Assembly (NCBI RefSeq): GCF_000402035.1
Contig: NC_021288.1
Location: 836,831 to 900,830 of the forward strand
Direction: 5' to 3'
DNA: 64,000 nt
Source: Caballeronia insecticola
GTDB lineage: Bacteria > Pseudomonadota > Gammaproteobacteria > Burkholderiales > Burkholderiaceae
The notes under the pieces are model-generated. The model was not told the origin of the DNA and did not search any database. It saw only the letters and a program-made list of their open reading frames with translations. A program made the position numbers and the translations under genes. Of this stretch, positions 1 to 7,817 are shown one piece after another (within the stretch, counting starts at the first letter, position 1; every line of letters starts with the position of its first letter).

Positions 1-447
1 GCCTCTCAACAAGGCGTCGGCGAGAATATCGCTTGTCGCGGCCTTAATCTGGATCGTCATTAGCGGTCGGCGGCGCTTTAATTCCGCCAGTGCTTGCGGA
101 AGCAAATCCGTCGACGTCGCGAGGATTGCGCCGATTGACAGCGCACCGAATCCGCCGCGCCGGAGGTTATTCAGGCTGTCGGTGAAGCGATCCCCCTCCG
201 CAAGCGTTCGCCGCGCATAGTCGACGACATGCTCTCCTATGTCGCTGATCGACATCGGCCGCGTCGAGCGGTCGAAAATCAGCAGTCCTAGAATATCCTC
301 GACATCCTGAAGAATCTTCGTTGCCGCCGGCTGCGTGAGATTGAGTTCTTCCGCCGCGCGATGGAAATTGCCGGTCCGGGCAAGGATATCTATCAGCCGA
401 AGGTGCTTGAACTTCAGACGCCAGAGTGTCTGGGGCGAGATAGTCAT
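1..447 (-). CDS. LysR-family transcriptional regulator, 3' end outside the window
   Basis: The first 149 residues are present; the gene runs off the left edge. The N-terminus is a LysR winged helix-turn-helix: residues about 15-60 contain FHRAAEELNLTQPAATKIL, followed by the start of the effector-binding domain (GALSIGAILAT). The wording of the HTH resembles the GbpR/PcaQ branch, but that is only an impression. The ATG lies 25 bp after the stop of the MFS gene on the same strand, so the regulator is probably the last gene of an SDR-MFS-LysR operon and may control it. The effector is unknown. LysR assignment is secure; the subfamily is not. Confidence 0.85.
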   Translation of the reverse strand, partial: MTISPQTLWRLKFKHLRLIDILARTGNFHRAAEELNLTQPAATKILQDVEDILGLLIFDRSTRPMSISDIGEHVVDYARRTLAEGDRFTDSLNNLRRGGFGALSIGAILATSTDLLPQALAELKRRRPLMTIQIKAATSDILADALLRG

Positions 448-472
448 CTTTGCCTTTTTGCGGAGATTAGCC

Positions 473-1753
473 CTAGAACTGGACCTTCAGATTCTCGCGC
501 CGCGAGGCAGGCATTCGGCTTATTGCCAAGGTCGACAAGAGAGCGCCGAATATCACATAGAACGAGACGGAAGACGGAGAGCCGGTCAGTTTGATGAGGT
601 ACGTTGCCACGAATGGCGCGAAGCCGCCGAAAGTCATCGAAGAAATATTGTAGGCAATGCCGAGGCCCGTGAGTCTTTTCTTCGTGGGGAAACAATCTAC
701 AAGCGCGGTTGGAAACGATCCTAAGAAGAGGCCTGTGAATATCGCCAATCCTATGTGAATCAATACGATTGTGGAATAAGGCGGCTGGCCAGCGGTGAGG
801 AAACTCAAAATCGGATAAGTCATCAGCAAAAAGAAAACTGAGTGAAGAAGCATGAGACCTCTACTGCCGATGAAATCCGATAATGCACCCGCCAGAATTG
901 TAGTCACCATGACGACCAGGTTTGCTACAGTTGTCGACCAAAGGGCTTGACTGGCATCAAGCCCCAGATGCGTTTGCATGAAGGTCGGGAAATACGAGAA
1001 GAAGGTGTACACCACCACCGACTGCACGGCGACAAGACAGAACGCGTGCGCGAGCGTTCGGAGGATTTTCGGTTCATCTATCGCATTGGATTTCGATGCA
1101 TGCTCGAACGCCGGAGTTTCACCGACCATTCTGCGGACGAGTAATCCGAACGGACCCACCAATGCGCCGAGGATAAAAGGTATGCGCCACGCCCACGCTT
1201 CCAGCGTTTCCTGGCCGAGCGCACTCGCGAGAATGGCGGTCGTTCCCAGCCCCACGAGTTGCCCGAAAAAAATGCTTGCAGGATGCAGGCTGCCGTAAAG
1301 GCCGCGCCGGTTCGGCGGTGCCCACTCGACGAGAAAGGACGCCGAGCCGCCCCATTCTCCTCCCGCCGAAAATCCCTGCAGCACGCGCGCAAAAACAAGC
1401 AAAATCGGCGCGGCGATACCGATCGCATCGTAGCCGGGCAAAATACCGATGACGCCCGTTCCCATGGCCATTGCAACGATGGTGAATAGAAGTGCGGGCT
1501 TTCGGCCGAAACGGTCGCCGAACATGCCGATTAAAATCCCGCCCAGTGGCCGAGCCAGAAATCCGACGCCGAACACCGCGAAACTGGACAAGAGCGCGGC
1601 GCTTTTGTCCGACGTCGGAAAGAAATGTGATCCGATGATCGGCGCGAGAAAGGCATACACGGTGAAGTCATACCATTCCAAAGCGTTGCCTATCACCGAA
1701 GCCGAAATGGCTCTGACGCGATTCGAGTTTTCTTTGTGTTCCAGGCTCACCAC
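473..1753 (-). CDS. MFS transporter, metabolite:H+ symporter (MHS) type
   Basis: A 426-residue inner-membrane protein with the pattern of the MHS branch of the major facilitator superfamily (ProP/KgtP/ShiA-like proton symporters of organic acids and osmolytes). Residues 22-35 read GNALEWYDFTVYAF, a hallmark of this branch, and residues 79-86 hold the loop motif GDRFGRKP. About twelve hydrophobic segments are visible. It starts at GTG 1753, with AAGGAG five bases upstream, followed directly by a second GTG. It lies 34 bp downstream of the SDR gene and 25 bp upstream of the LysR gene, so it is probably co-transcribed with both. The substrate cannot be read from the sequence; a hydroxy acid handled by the SDR would fit. 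Confidence 0.88.
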   Translation of the reverse strand: MVSLEHKENSNRVRAISASVIGNALEWYDFTVYAFLAPIIGSHFFPTSDKSAALLSSFAVFGVGFLARPLGGILIGMFGDRFGRKPALLFTIVAMAMGTGVIGILPGYDAIGIAAPILLVFARVLQGFSAGGEWGGSASFLVEWAPPNRRGLYGSLHPASIFFGQLVGLGTTAILASALGQETLEAWAWRIPFILGALVGPFGLLVRRMVGETPAFEHASKSNAIDEPKILRTLAHAFCLVAVQSVVVYTFFSYFPTFMQTHLGLDASQALWSTTVANLVVMVTTILAGALSDFIGSRGLMLLHSVFFLLMTYPILSFLTAGQPPYSTIVLIHIGLAIFTGLFLGSFPTALVDCFPTKKRLTGLGIAYNISSMTFGGFAPFVATYLIKLTGSPSSVSFYVIFGALLSTLAISRMPASRRENLKVQF

Positions 1754-1787
1754 GTTGTCTCCTTATTTTATTCAGAGTACTAATCAA

Positions 1788-2549
1788 TTACGGCATGATT
1801 TGTCCGCCGTTGACTTCGATAACCTGCCCCGTGATGTAACTCGCGAGTTGCTCGCTCGCGAGAAACAGTGCCGCGCCCGCGCATTCCTTTGCCGTTCCGA
1901 GTCTGCGCATTGGAATTGCGGACTTGAGCGTTTCTATTGTTTTCTGATCGGTTATTCCGTCGTGAATCGGCGTGTCGATGACGCCGGGCGCTATCGCGTT
2001 GACGCGAATGCCGTCCATCACCAACTCTTTGGCGAGGGCACGCGTCATCGTGGTGATATAGCCTTTCGTCGACGCATATAGACCCGTTCCGAGGCTGCCT
2101 CCCGTTCGGGCCGCCTGAGAAGTGAGATTGATAATCGTGCAGCCGCCGCGTTTTTTCATGATGGGGACGACCGATCGCGTGACGGAAAGCATTGACCTTG
2201 CGTTGATGTCGAATACACGTTGAATCAGTTCGTCATCCGCTTCGGTCAGCGGCACGCGCGCTACGATGCTGCCTGCGTTGTTGATGAGGATATCGATATG
2301 CCCAAACTTTTGGACCACCTCTTCGACTAATCTTGTCGCTTGTCGAGAATCCGTAAGATCGGCTTTGAACATGACAACCTTGCCGCCCTTTTTTTCGATA
2401 CCGGATGCGATTCGTCTTGCATCATCGACGCCGGAGTTGAAGTGAAGTGCGACGATCGCGCCTTTACTCGCGAACGCTTCCGCCATCGCCGCTCCAATGC
2501 CCGAACTGCCGCCGGTGATCAAAACGACCTTTCCGAATAAATCTTCCAT
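1788..2549 (-). CDS. Short-chain dehydrogenase/reductase
   Basis: A 253-residue classical SDR, the usual length. The Rossmann nucleotide-binding motif TGGSSGIG is at residues 12-19, NNAG at 90-93, the catalytic Ser near 144, and Tyr158/Lys162 in YASTK. The C-terminal ITGQVIEVNGGQ is also typical. It would catalyse an NAD(P)-dependent alcohol/ketone interconversion in the cytoplasm, as in FabG- or gluconate 5-dehydrogenase-like enzymes. No acidic residue that would clearly fix NAD over NADP was identified. It is the first gene of the putative SDR-MFS-LysR operon. The real substrate is unknown. Confidence 0.9.
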   Translation of the reverse strand: MEDLFGKVVLITGGSSGIGAAMAEAFASKGAIVALHFNSGVDDARRIASGIEKKGGKVVMFKADLTDSRQATRLVEEVVQKFGHIDILINNAGSIVARVPLTEADDELIQRVFDINARSMLSVTRSVVPIMKKRGGCTIINLTSQAARTGGSLGTGLYASTKGYITTMTRALAKELVMDGIRVNAIAPGVIDTPIHDGITDQKTIETLKSAIPMRRLGTAKECAGAALFLASEQLASYITGQVIEVNGGQIMP

Positions 2550-2564
2550 TACCGCTTCCTTTTT

Positions 2565-2732
2565 TTAGCGTGGCCCACCCCAGGCGGACAGCGCATCGCC
2601 TTTTGCGCCGTCGAGCCGAACGGTTCTAAAGTAAGCGAACTTTTGATAACCGAGAAATGAAAATCTTTTAGCGATCGATTCCAAAATGGAATCGCGATCG
2701 TCCGTATGGGTAGCGAACGCCAGTGCCCGCAT
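2565..2732 (-). pseudogene. Possible fragment of a LuxR-type autoinducer-binding domain
   Basis: A 55-codon frame ends 15 bp before the SDR start. Its translation includes DSILESIAKRFSFLGYQKF followed by AYFRTVRLDG. This resembles the first helix and strand of the autoinducer-binding domain of LuxR regulators, where the usual pattern is a helix, then LGF-x-x-x-x-YG-R. The frame stops after about 55 residues, before the rest of that domain and without the DNA-binding domain, so if real it is a remnant or a tiny N-terminal peptide. The similarity is judged by eye on a short stretch and could be chance. It may mark a deletion that joined the epoxide hydrolase and SDR regions. Confidence 0.35.
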
Positions 2733-2779
2733 GCCGATGCGCAAGCGGCCATCCGGACTGGCCGCCGCATTGAATCGCG

Positions 2780-3931
2780 CTAGCGAAAGCGTCTGAAGAA
2801 CACGCGTATCTCGGCGGCGAGGAGTTCGGGTTGCTCCATCGCCGCGAAATGGCCGCCGCGCGGCATGTCGCTCCATTGCACGACATTGAAGACGCGTTCG
2901 AGCCATTCGCGCGGCGGCCGATGGATTTCCTTCGGGAAGCGTGCAAAGCCCACCGGCGGCAAGACGCGTTCACCCGCCGCGAAGCGCATCGGCTGCAAGC
3001 GGTTCTCCCAATACATCTGCATGGCCGTGCCGATGCTTTGCGTATGCCAGTAAAGCGAGAGATTCGTCAGCAGATCGTCTTTCGAGAAGCAACGCTCGAT
3101 ATCGCCATCGCAGTCACTCCATGCGCGAAACTTTTCGCAGATCCATGCGGCAAGTCCCGCCGGTGAGTCGTTGAGCGCCGTGGCCACCGTCTGCGGTTTG
3201 GTGGCGTGCATGTGGGCATAGCCGCCTTCGAGCGCGGCCCATTCGCTTTTGGCGCGCAGGTAGTCCTCTTCGGCTGCCGTGAGCGGAGCACGCGCGGCAT
3301 CGACGGCGGGTTCGTACGAACTCGGCAGAAAGTTGAGATGGATGCCATCCACCCGCGCCTGATGCCGCGCCGCCAGCGCCACCGAGACACCCGCGCCGAG
3401 ATCGCCGCCCTGCGCGCCGAAGCGTTCATAGCCCAGACCTTGCATCAGCGCGGCCCATTGGTCGGCCACCTGAAACGCGGATGTACCCGCTGTTGCAGGC
3501 GCGTCCGAGAAAGCAAAGCCGGGCAGCGAAGGCACGACGACATCGAAGGCATCGTCGGGATCCGCGCCGAAGGATGCCGGATCGCACAGCATCTCCGTGA
3601 GCGCATGGAACTCAAAGAATGATCCCGGCCAGCCATGCGTGATGACAACCGGATAAGGCTTCGGCCCCGTCCCACGCCGATGCACGAAGTGCACGCGCCG
3701 GCCATCGACCTCGGCGATGAATTGCGGCTGCCGGTTCAGTTCACGTTCCGCCGCGCGCCAGTCGAAGGCGTCGGACCAATAGCGCGTCAGCTCATGCAAC
3801 CACGTCGCATCCATGCCCTGACGCCACGGGTCCGATGGCGTCATCGGGGGCTGGCGGCTTGCGCGCAGGCGCCGGTGCAGATCGGCGATCTGGTCGTCGG
3901 GAACGGCAATCTGAAATGGCTCGATATGCAT
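2780..3931 (-). CDS. Epoxide hydrolase, EHN-domain alpha/beta-hydrolase
   Basis: A 383-residue protein with the N-terminal EHN region typical of microsomal-type epoxide hydrolases (residues 1-90, including the WRQGMD segment), followed by an alpha/beta-hydrolase fold. The oxyanion-hole motif HGWPGS is at 99-104. The nucleophile is Asp177 in QGGDLGAG, and the general base is His361 in GGHFAAMEQP. Family members open epoxides to diols through an alkyl-enzyme ester. No signal peptide is visible, so it is probably cytoplasmic. The gene stands alone, about 200 bp from the next LysR gene on the same strand and 230 bp from the SDR gene. Physiological substrate unknown. Confidence 0.9.
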   Translation of the reverse strand: MHIEPFQIAVPDDQIADLHRRLRASRQPPMTPSDPWRQGMDATWLHELTRYWSDAFDWRAAERELNRQPQFIAEVDGRRVHFVHRRGTGPKPYPVVITHGWPGSFFEFHALTEMLCDPASFGADPDDAFDVVVPSLPGFAFSDAPATAGTSAFQVADQWAALMQGLGYERFGAQGGDLGAGVSVALAARHQARVDGIHLNFLPSSYEPAVDAARAPLTAAEEDYLRAKSEWAALEGGYAHMHATKPQTVATALNDSPAGLAAWICEKFRAWSDCDGDIERCFSKDDLLTNLSLYWHTQSIGTAMQMYWENRLQPMRFAAGERVLPPVGFARFPKEIHRPPREWLERVFNVVQWSDMPRGGHFAAMEQPELLAAEIRVFFRRFR

Positions 3932-4134
3932 GGCAAGTCCCGCACGACATGATGATCGGGCGTTCAGTGTAACGCGGCCTTCCGTTGCGCACTTGCCGCA
4001 CGTTCGAGCTTTGGATGACGCACGACTTCTTTATCGTCACATCGCGGCCATCATGGCGGGCGCGAAAAACGGGCGCGCGTGTGACGCAGGTCTGTGTCGG
4101 ATCGATGATGTCAATATCGTGTCCCGCGCGTGAA

Positions 4135-5022
4135 TCAGCCCATTCCCTCACGTTCGAGCCATGCGCGGAACAGCACGACGAGTTCATCGCCGAGCTTCGC
4201 ATCCGGTATGTAAGTGCAATAACTCCGCGATGGCAGACGCGGAAGCGCAAAGGGCATCACGAGCCGGCCCGCGGCGAGATCGTCCGCGACGAGTGCTGTC
4301 GGTCCCATCGCGATGCCCATGCCATCGACGGCGGCCTGCAAGGTCAGATAGAAGTGATCGAAGGTCAGCACCGCCGCCGGGCGCAGCAGCGGGATGTTTG
4401 CCTGCGCGAGCCAGTCCGGCCAGACGCGCGGCAGGCTCGACGTGTGCAGCAACGTATGCCGCGCCAAATCTTCCGGCACGCGCAGCGGCATGCGCTCCAG
4501 CAGCGCGGGACTGCAAACCGGAACGCGCTCTTCCGCGAGGAAGCTTCGCATCGAATAGCCATAGAACGTGTCGGGGCCGCCGCGAATCACGATGTCGTAG
4601 CTGTCTTTCAGCGCCTCCACCGGCTCGTTCGATGTCTCCACCCGAACCTCGACATCGGGATGCGCGCTGCGGAAACGCCCCAGCCGCGGCACGAGCCAGC
4701 GCAAAACGAAGGTCGCGGGCGCATTCACGGCGAGTGTGCGGAACACGGCGGCGGACAGGCCATAACGCGCCGTCGATTGCGCGAGCTGCTCGAACAGCGG
4801 ACCGATTTCCGCGAGATACGTCCTGGCCGCAGGCGTCAACACGACGCGCCGGTTATGCCGTTCGAACAGCGGCGCGCCGAGCCATTCTTCGAGCACGCGC
4901 ACTTGCTGGCTCACGGCGCCGTGCGTCACATGCAATTCGGCGGCGGCTTCCTTGAAGCTGCCGAGCCGCCCCGCCGCCTCGAAGGCGCGCAGCGCGTTGA
5001 GTGGAGGCAAAATCCGGTTCAT
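4135..5022 (-). CDS. LysR-family regulator, GcvA-like
   Basis: A 295-residue LysR protein with the opening PPLNALRAFEAAGRLGSF, typical of the GcvA-like branch. The HTH at residues 17-46 includes AAAELHVTHGAVSQQVRVLE. The remaining 200 residues form the effector-binding domain. It is divergent from the EamA exporter gene at 5132, with a 109-bp AT-rich gap between them. It therefore probably regulates that exporter and itself from the shared region, as is common for this family. The inducer is unknown. Confidence 0.92.
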   Translation of the reverse strand: MNRILPPLNALRAFEAAGRLGSFKEAAAELHVTHGAVSQQVRVLEEWLGAPLFERHNRRVVLTPAARTYLAEIGPLFEQLAQSTARYGLSAAVFRTLAVNAPATFVLRWLVPRLGRFRSAHPDVEVRVETSNEPVEALKDSYDIVIRGGPDTFYGYSMRSFLAEERVPVCSPALLERMPLRVPEDLARHTLLHTSSLPRVWPDWLAQANIPLLRPAAVLTFDHFYLTLQAAVDGMGIAMGPTALVADDLAAGRLVMPFALPRLPSRSYCTYIPDAKLGDELVVLFRAWLEREGMG

Positions 5023-5131
5023 TCGAATTCGAAGTAGATTTTATAACGCGACATCCGAAGATAAGTGGTTTGTCGTCGTATCACAAGATAGATATTCTTT
5101 TAACTTCGATAACTAAAACGAAGAATCGCGC

Positions 5132-5974
5132 ATGCTCAGCTATACCGGCGGTGTCGTCCTTCTGGCAGCCCTGCTCCACGCGAGCTGGAACGCAATGCTG
5201 CACGGCAATCGCGACCGCTTTTTCTCGATGGTCTGGATGAGCATCGCCATCGGCGTGGTCTCGACCGTTGCGGTGGTCTTTCTGCCGCTGCCGGCGCCGG
5301 CGGCGTGGCCGTATATCGTCGCGTCGGGGCTCGTGCATATCGTCTATAACGTGAGCCTCGTGCGTTCGTACCGGCGGGGCGATCTGGCGCAGGCATATCC
5401 GATCGCGCGCGGTTCGTCGCCGCTGCTCGTCACGCTCGGCGCGGCGCTGTTCGCGCACGAGGCGATCGGCGGATTGCACGCGTTCGGCATCGCGCTGATC
5501 TCGGGCGGCATCATGGCGCTCGCGTTGCAGGGACGGCACGTGTCGCGCGCGGGCGCACTCGCGGCGTTTCTGACCGGCGTGACCATCGCGATCTACACGG
5601 TGATCGACGGCATCGGCGTGCGTCTGTCCGACGGTCAGGCGTTCGCCTACACCGCGTGGATGTTCCTCTTCTACTGGATGATGCCGCTGATCTTCATCGT
5701 CCGGCGCGGCGCTCCGGCGCTCTGGAAACCGCTGCTGACCGCGCCGATGTCGGTTGGTTCGTCGATTGCGGGCGGACTCGTGTCGATCGCGGCCTACGGC
5801 ATCGTCATCTGGGCGATGCAGGCGGGCGCGATGGGCGCGGTGTCCGCGCTGCGCGAGACCAGCGTCGTGTTCGCCGCGCTGATCGGGCGGATGTTCCTGC
5901 GCGAAAACGTCGATGCGCGGCGCTGGATCGCGTGCGTGGTCGTCGCGGCGGGCGCGGTGTGTCTCGGCCTTTAA
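5132..5974 (+). CDS. EamA-type drug/metabolite exporter
   Basis: A 280-residue inner-membrane protein with about ten hydrophobic segments in two EamA repeats, the normal length for this DMT-superfamily group. The first repeat includes ARGSSPLLVTLGAALF, the second ALRETSVVFAALIGRMFLRE; both are the conserved end-of-repeat pattern. Family members export amino acids, metabolites or drugs; no specific substrate can be assigned. It is divergent from a LysR gene and converges with the cytochrome P460 gene, leaving six bases between stop codons and no obvious terminator hairpin. Confidence 0.88.
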   Translation: MLSYTGGVVLLAALLHASWNAMLHGNRDRFFSMVWMSIAIGVVSTVAVVFLPLPAPAAWPYIVASGLVHIVYNVSLVRSYRRGDLAQAYPIARGSSPLLVTLGAALFAHEAIGGLHAFGIALISGGIMALALQGRHVSRAGALAAFLTGVTIAIYTVIDGIGVRLSDGQAFAYTAWMFLFYWMMPLIFIVRRGAPALWKPLLTAPMSVGSSIAGGLVSIAAYGIVIWAMQAGAMGAVSALRETSVVFAALIGRMFLRENVDARRWIACVVVAAGAVCLGL

Positions 5975-5980
5975 CGCGGG

Positions 5981-6490
5981 TCACGGGGCGAAGCGCGTGA
6001 ACACGTAATCGCGATCTTTCACACGCGCGGCGTGACAGGCGAAGCACGTTTGATGCTGGGCCGCATCGACCGGCTGCCCGTTCACGAAACGCCCGAAGCC
6101 CCAGCCGCCCGTCGACGCATAGCGGCGCGAGTCCTTCACCATCACTTGTACGGTCGTCGGCGCGCCGGGCACCGTGGCCGGCTCGAAGTCGGCCGACTGG
6201 CGGCGCTTGTAGGCGAGCTTCACGAGGACGGTTCCGTCGGGATACGGCTGCGTCGCCTGCTCGATCGCCTTGATCGCGACGGGATTGCCGAGCACGACGC
6301 GCAACTCGTCGAGCGGCGCGGCCTCTTCCGCCGGCGCAACGAGTTCCCACTTGCGATAACCCTCGGGAATCGTCACGCCATAAATCGGCGATGCCGCCGC
6401 CTTCGACGGCTCCGCGAACGCGTGCTGCGTCATCGTCGAAAGCAGGAACGGCAGGCAAAGCGCGGCGCGCGCAATCATGTGGCGTGGCAT
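5981..6490 (-). CDS. Cytochrome P460 domain protein, periplasmic
   Basis: A 169-residue exported haem protein. A signal peptide covers roughly residues 1-26, ending at AFA. The mature part has the P460 fold signature (IPEGYRKWELV, GTVLVKLAY, TTVQVMVKDSRRYASTGGWG) and one haem-c motif, CFACH, at 149-153 near the C-terminus. Proteins of this family include soluble cytochrome P460 (hydroxylamine/NO chemistry) and cytochrome c'-beta, but most members are uncharacterised. The ATG at 6490 gives the signal peptide; a second ATG at 6478 is possible. It begins five bases after the hydrolase stop and so is very likely co-translated with it. Confidence 0.85.
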   Translation of the reverse strand: MPRHMIARAALCLPFLLSTMTQHAFAEPSKAAASPIYGVTIPEGYRKWELVAPAEEAAPLDELRVVLGNPVAIKAIEQATQPYPDGTVLVKLAYKRRQSADFEPATVPGAPTTVQVMVKDSRRYASTGGWGFGRFVNGQPVDAAQHQTCFACHAARVKDRDYVFTRFAP

Positions 6491-6495
6491 CTCGT

Positions 6496-7539
6496 TCAAA
6501 AACGTGCGACGTCGATGATCGCGTCGGCGAACGCGCGCGGCGCTTCCTGCGGCAAGTTGTGCCCGGTGCCCCCGCCGATATTGCGATGCGCATATCGCCC
6601 CGTGAACTTCTTCGCATACGCCGACGGGTCCGGATGCGGCGCGCCGTTGGCATCGCCTTCGAGCGTGATCGTCGGCACGGCGATCGGCGGCGCCTTCGCG
6701 AGACGCGCTTCGAGTGCGTCGTATTGCGCCTCGCCCTGCGCGAGTCCCAGCCGCCAGCGATAGTTGTGAATCACGATCGCCACGTGATCCGGGTTGCCGA
6801 ACGCCTGGGCGGATCGATCGTAGGTCGCATCGTCGAATTGCCATTGGGGCGACGCCGTGTGCCAGATCAGCTTGTTGAAGTCGTGACGATTCGCGTCGTA
6901 GCCGGCCTGGCCGCGCTCCGTCGCGAAGTAGAACTGATACCACCACGCCAGTTCCGCTTTCGGCGGCAGCGGCGCCCGGTTCGCTTCCTGACTGCCGATG
7001 AGATAGCCGCTCACCGAGACCATCGCCTTGACGCGCTCGGGCCACAGCGCCGCGACGATATTCACCGTGCGCCCGCCCCAATCGAAACCGCCGAGAATCG
7101 CGCGCTGGATCTTCAGCGCGTCCATCAACTCGATGACATCGCGTGCGAGCGCCGCCTGCTGGCCGTTGCGCGGCGTGTCGGCCGAGAGAAAGCGCGTCGC
7201 GCCGTAGCCGCGCAGATACGGCACGATCACGCGATAACCCTGTGCCGCGAGCATCGGCGCGACTTCGGCGTAGCTGTAGATGTCATACGGCCAGCCGTGC
7301 AGCAGGATCACGACGGGACCGTTCGCCGGCCCCGTTTCCGCATAAGCGATGCTGAGCGTCGGTGTCTCGACGTGCCGCAGGTCCGTGAATGCTTCCGGCC
7401 GCAGCGGCGCGGCCGCGTTGCGCGGCGTCGTGGTTTCGCTCGCGCGGGCGAGGCCGCTCAAGCCCAGCTCCAGCAAGCCGATGCCCGCGACGGTCGTGCC
7501 CAGCAGGCGGCGGCGCCGCGTATCGATTTGGTCCGGCAT
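6496..7539 (-). CDS. Tat-exported alpha/beta-hydrolase, dehalogenase/epoxide-hydrolase-like
   Basis: A 347-residue protein with a twin-arginine-type signal (RRRRLLGTTVAG at residues 8-19, a hydrophobic stretch, then ARAS). The hydrolase motifs are HGWPYD at 81-86, nucleophile Asp153 in GGFDWGGR and His327 in GTGHNLPQ. An Asp nucleophile rather than Ser places it with haloalkane dehalogenases and epoxide hydrolases, not esterases. Export to the periplasm is unusual for these enzymes but common among environmental Burkholderia paralogues. It is coupled to the cytochrome P460 gene downstream; how the two cooperate is unknown. Confidence 0.85.
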   Translation of the reverse strand: MPDQIDTRRRRLLGTTVAGIGLLELGLSGLARASETTTPRNAAAPLRPEAFTDLRHVETPTLSIAYAETGPANGPVVILLHGWPYDIYSYAEVAPMLAAQGYRVIVPYLRGYGATRFLSADTPRNGQQAALARDVIELMDALKIQRAILGGFDWGGRTVNIVAALWPERVKAMVSVSGYLIGSQEANRAPLPPKAELAWWYQFYFATERGQAGYDANRHDFNKLIWHTASPQWQFDDATYDRSAQAFGNPDHVAIVIHNYRWRLGLAQGEAQYDALEARLAKAPPIAVPTITLEGDANGAPHPDPSAYAKKFTGRYAHRNIGGGTGHNLPQEAPRAFADAIIDVARF

Positions 7540-7817
7540 GGTCGATCTCCTTGTACGTGGGTGGTTGCGCTCGGGGACTATTTGAATCGATGAACGTATC
7601 TGGCTTGTGTCGCGGGCGGCGAGCGGTGCAACGCAATGTGTCGCCGGGTTGCGCGGACACAGTGCGATACAAACCGCGCGCGATTCGCCGCCGCCTCAGG
7701 GTTTCCCCTAGAAGTATCGCGACGATGCCCTGCTGTCGGTTAGCATCGACGGGCAGCGCCACGCAGGCACGGCAAAACCACGAAGCACGCCGCGCCTTCC
7801 GAACTTCCAAGGGTGTC

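Noticed and set aside
5981..7081. A longer 366-codon reading frame for the cytochrome P460 gene
   Set aside because: Its N-terminal part reads antisense-like arginine-rich sequence over the hydrolase gene; the start at 6490 gives a clean signal peptide.
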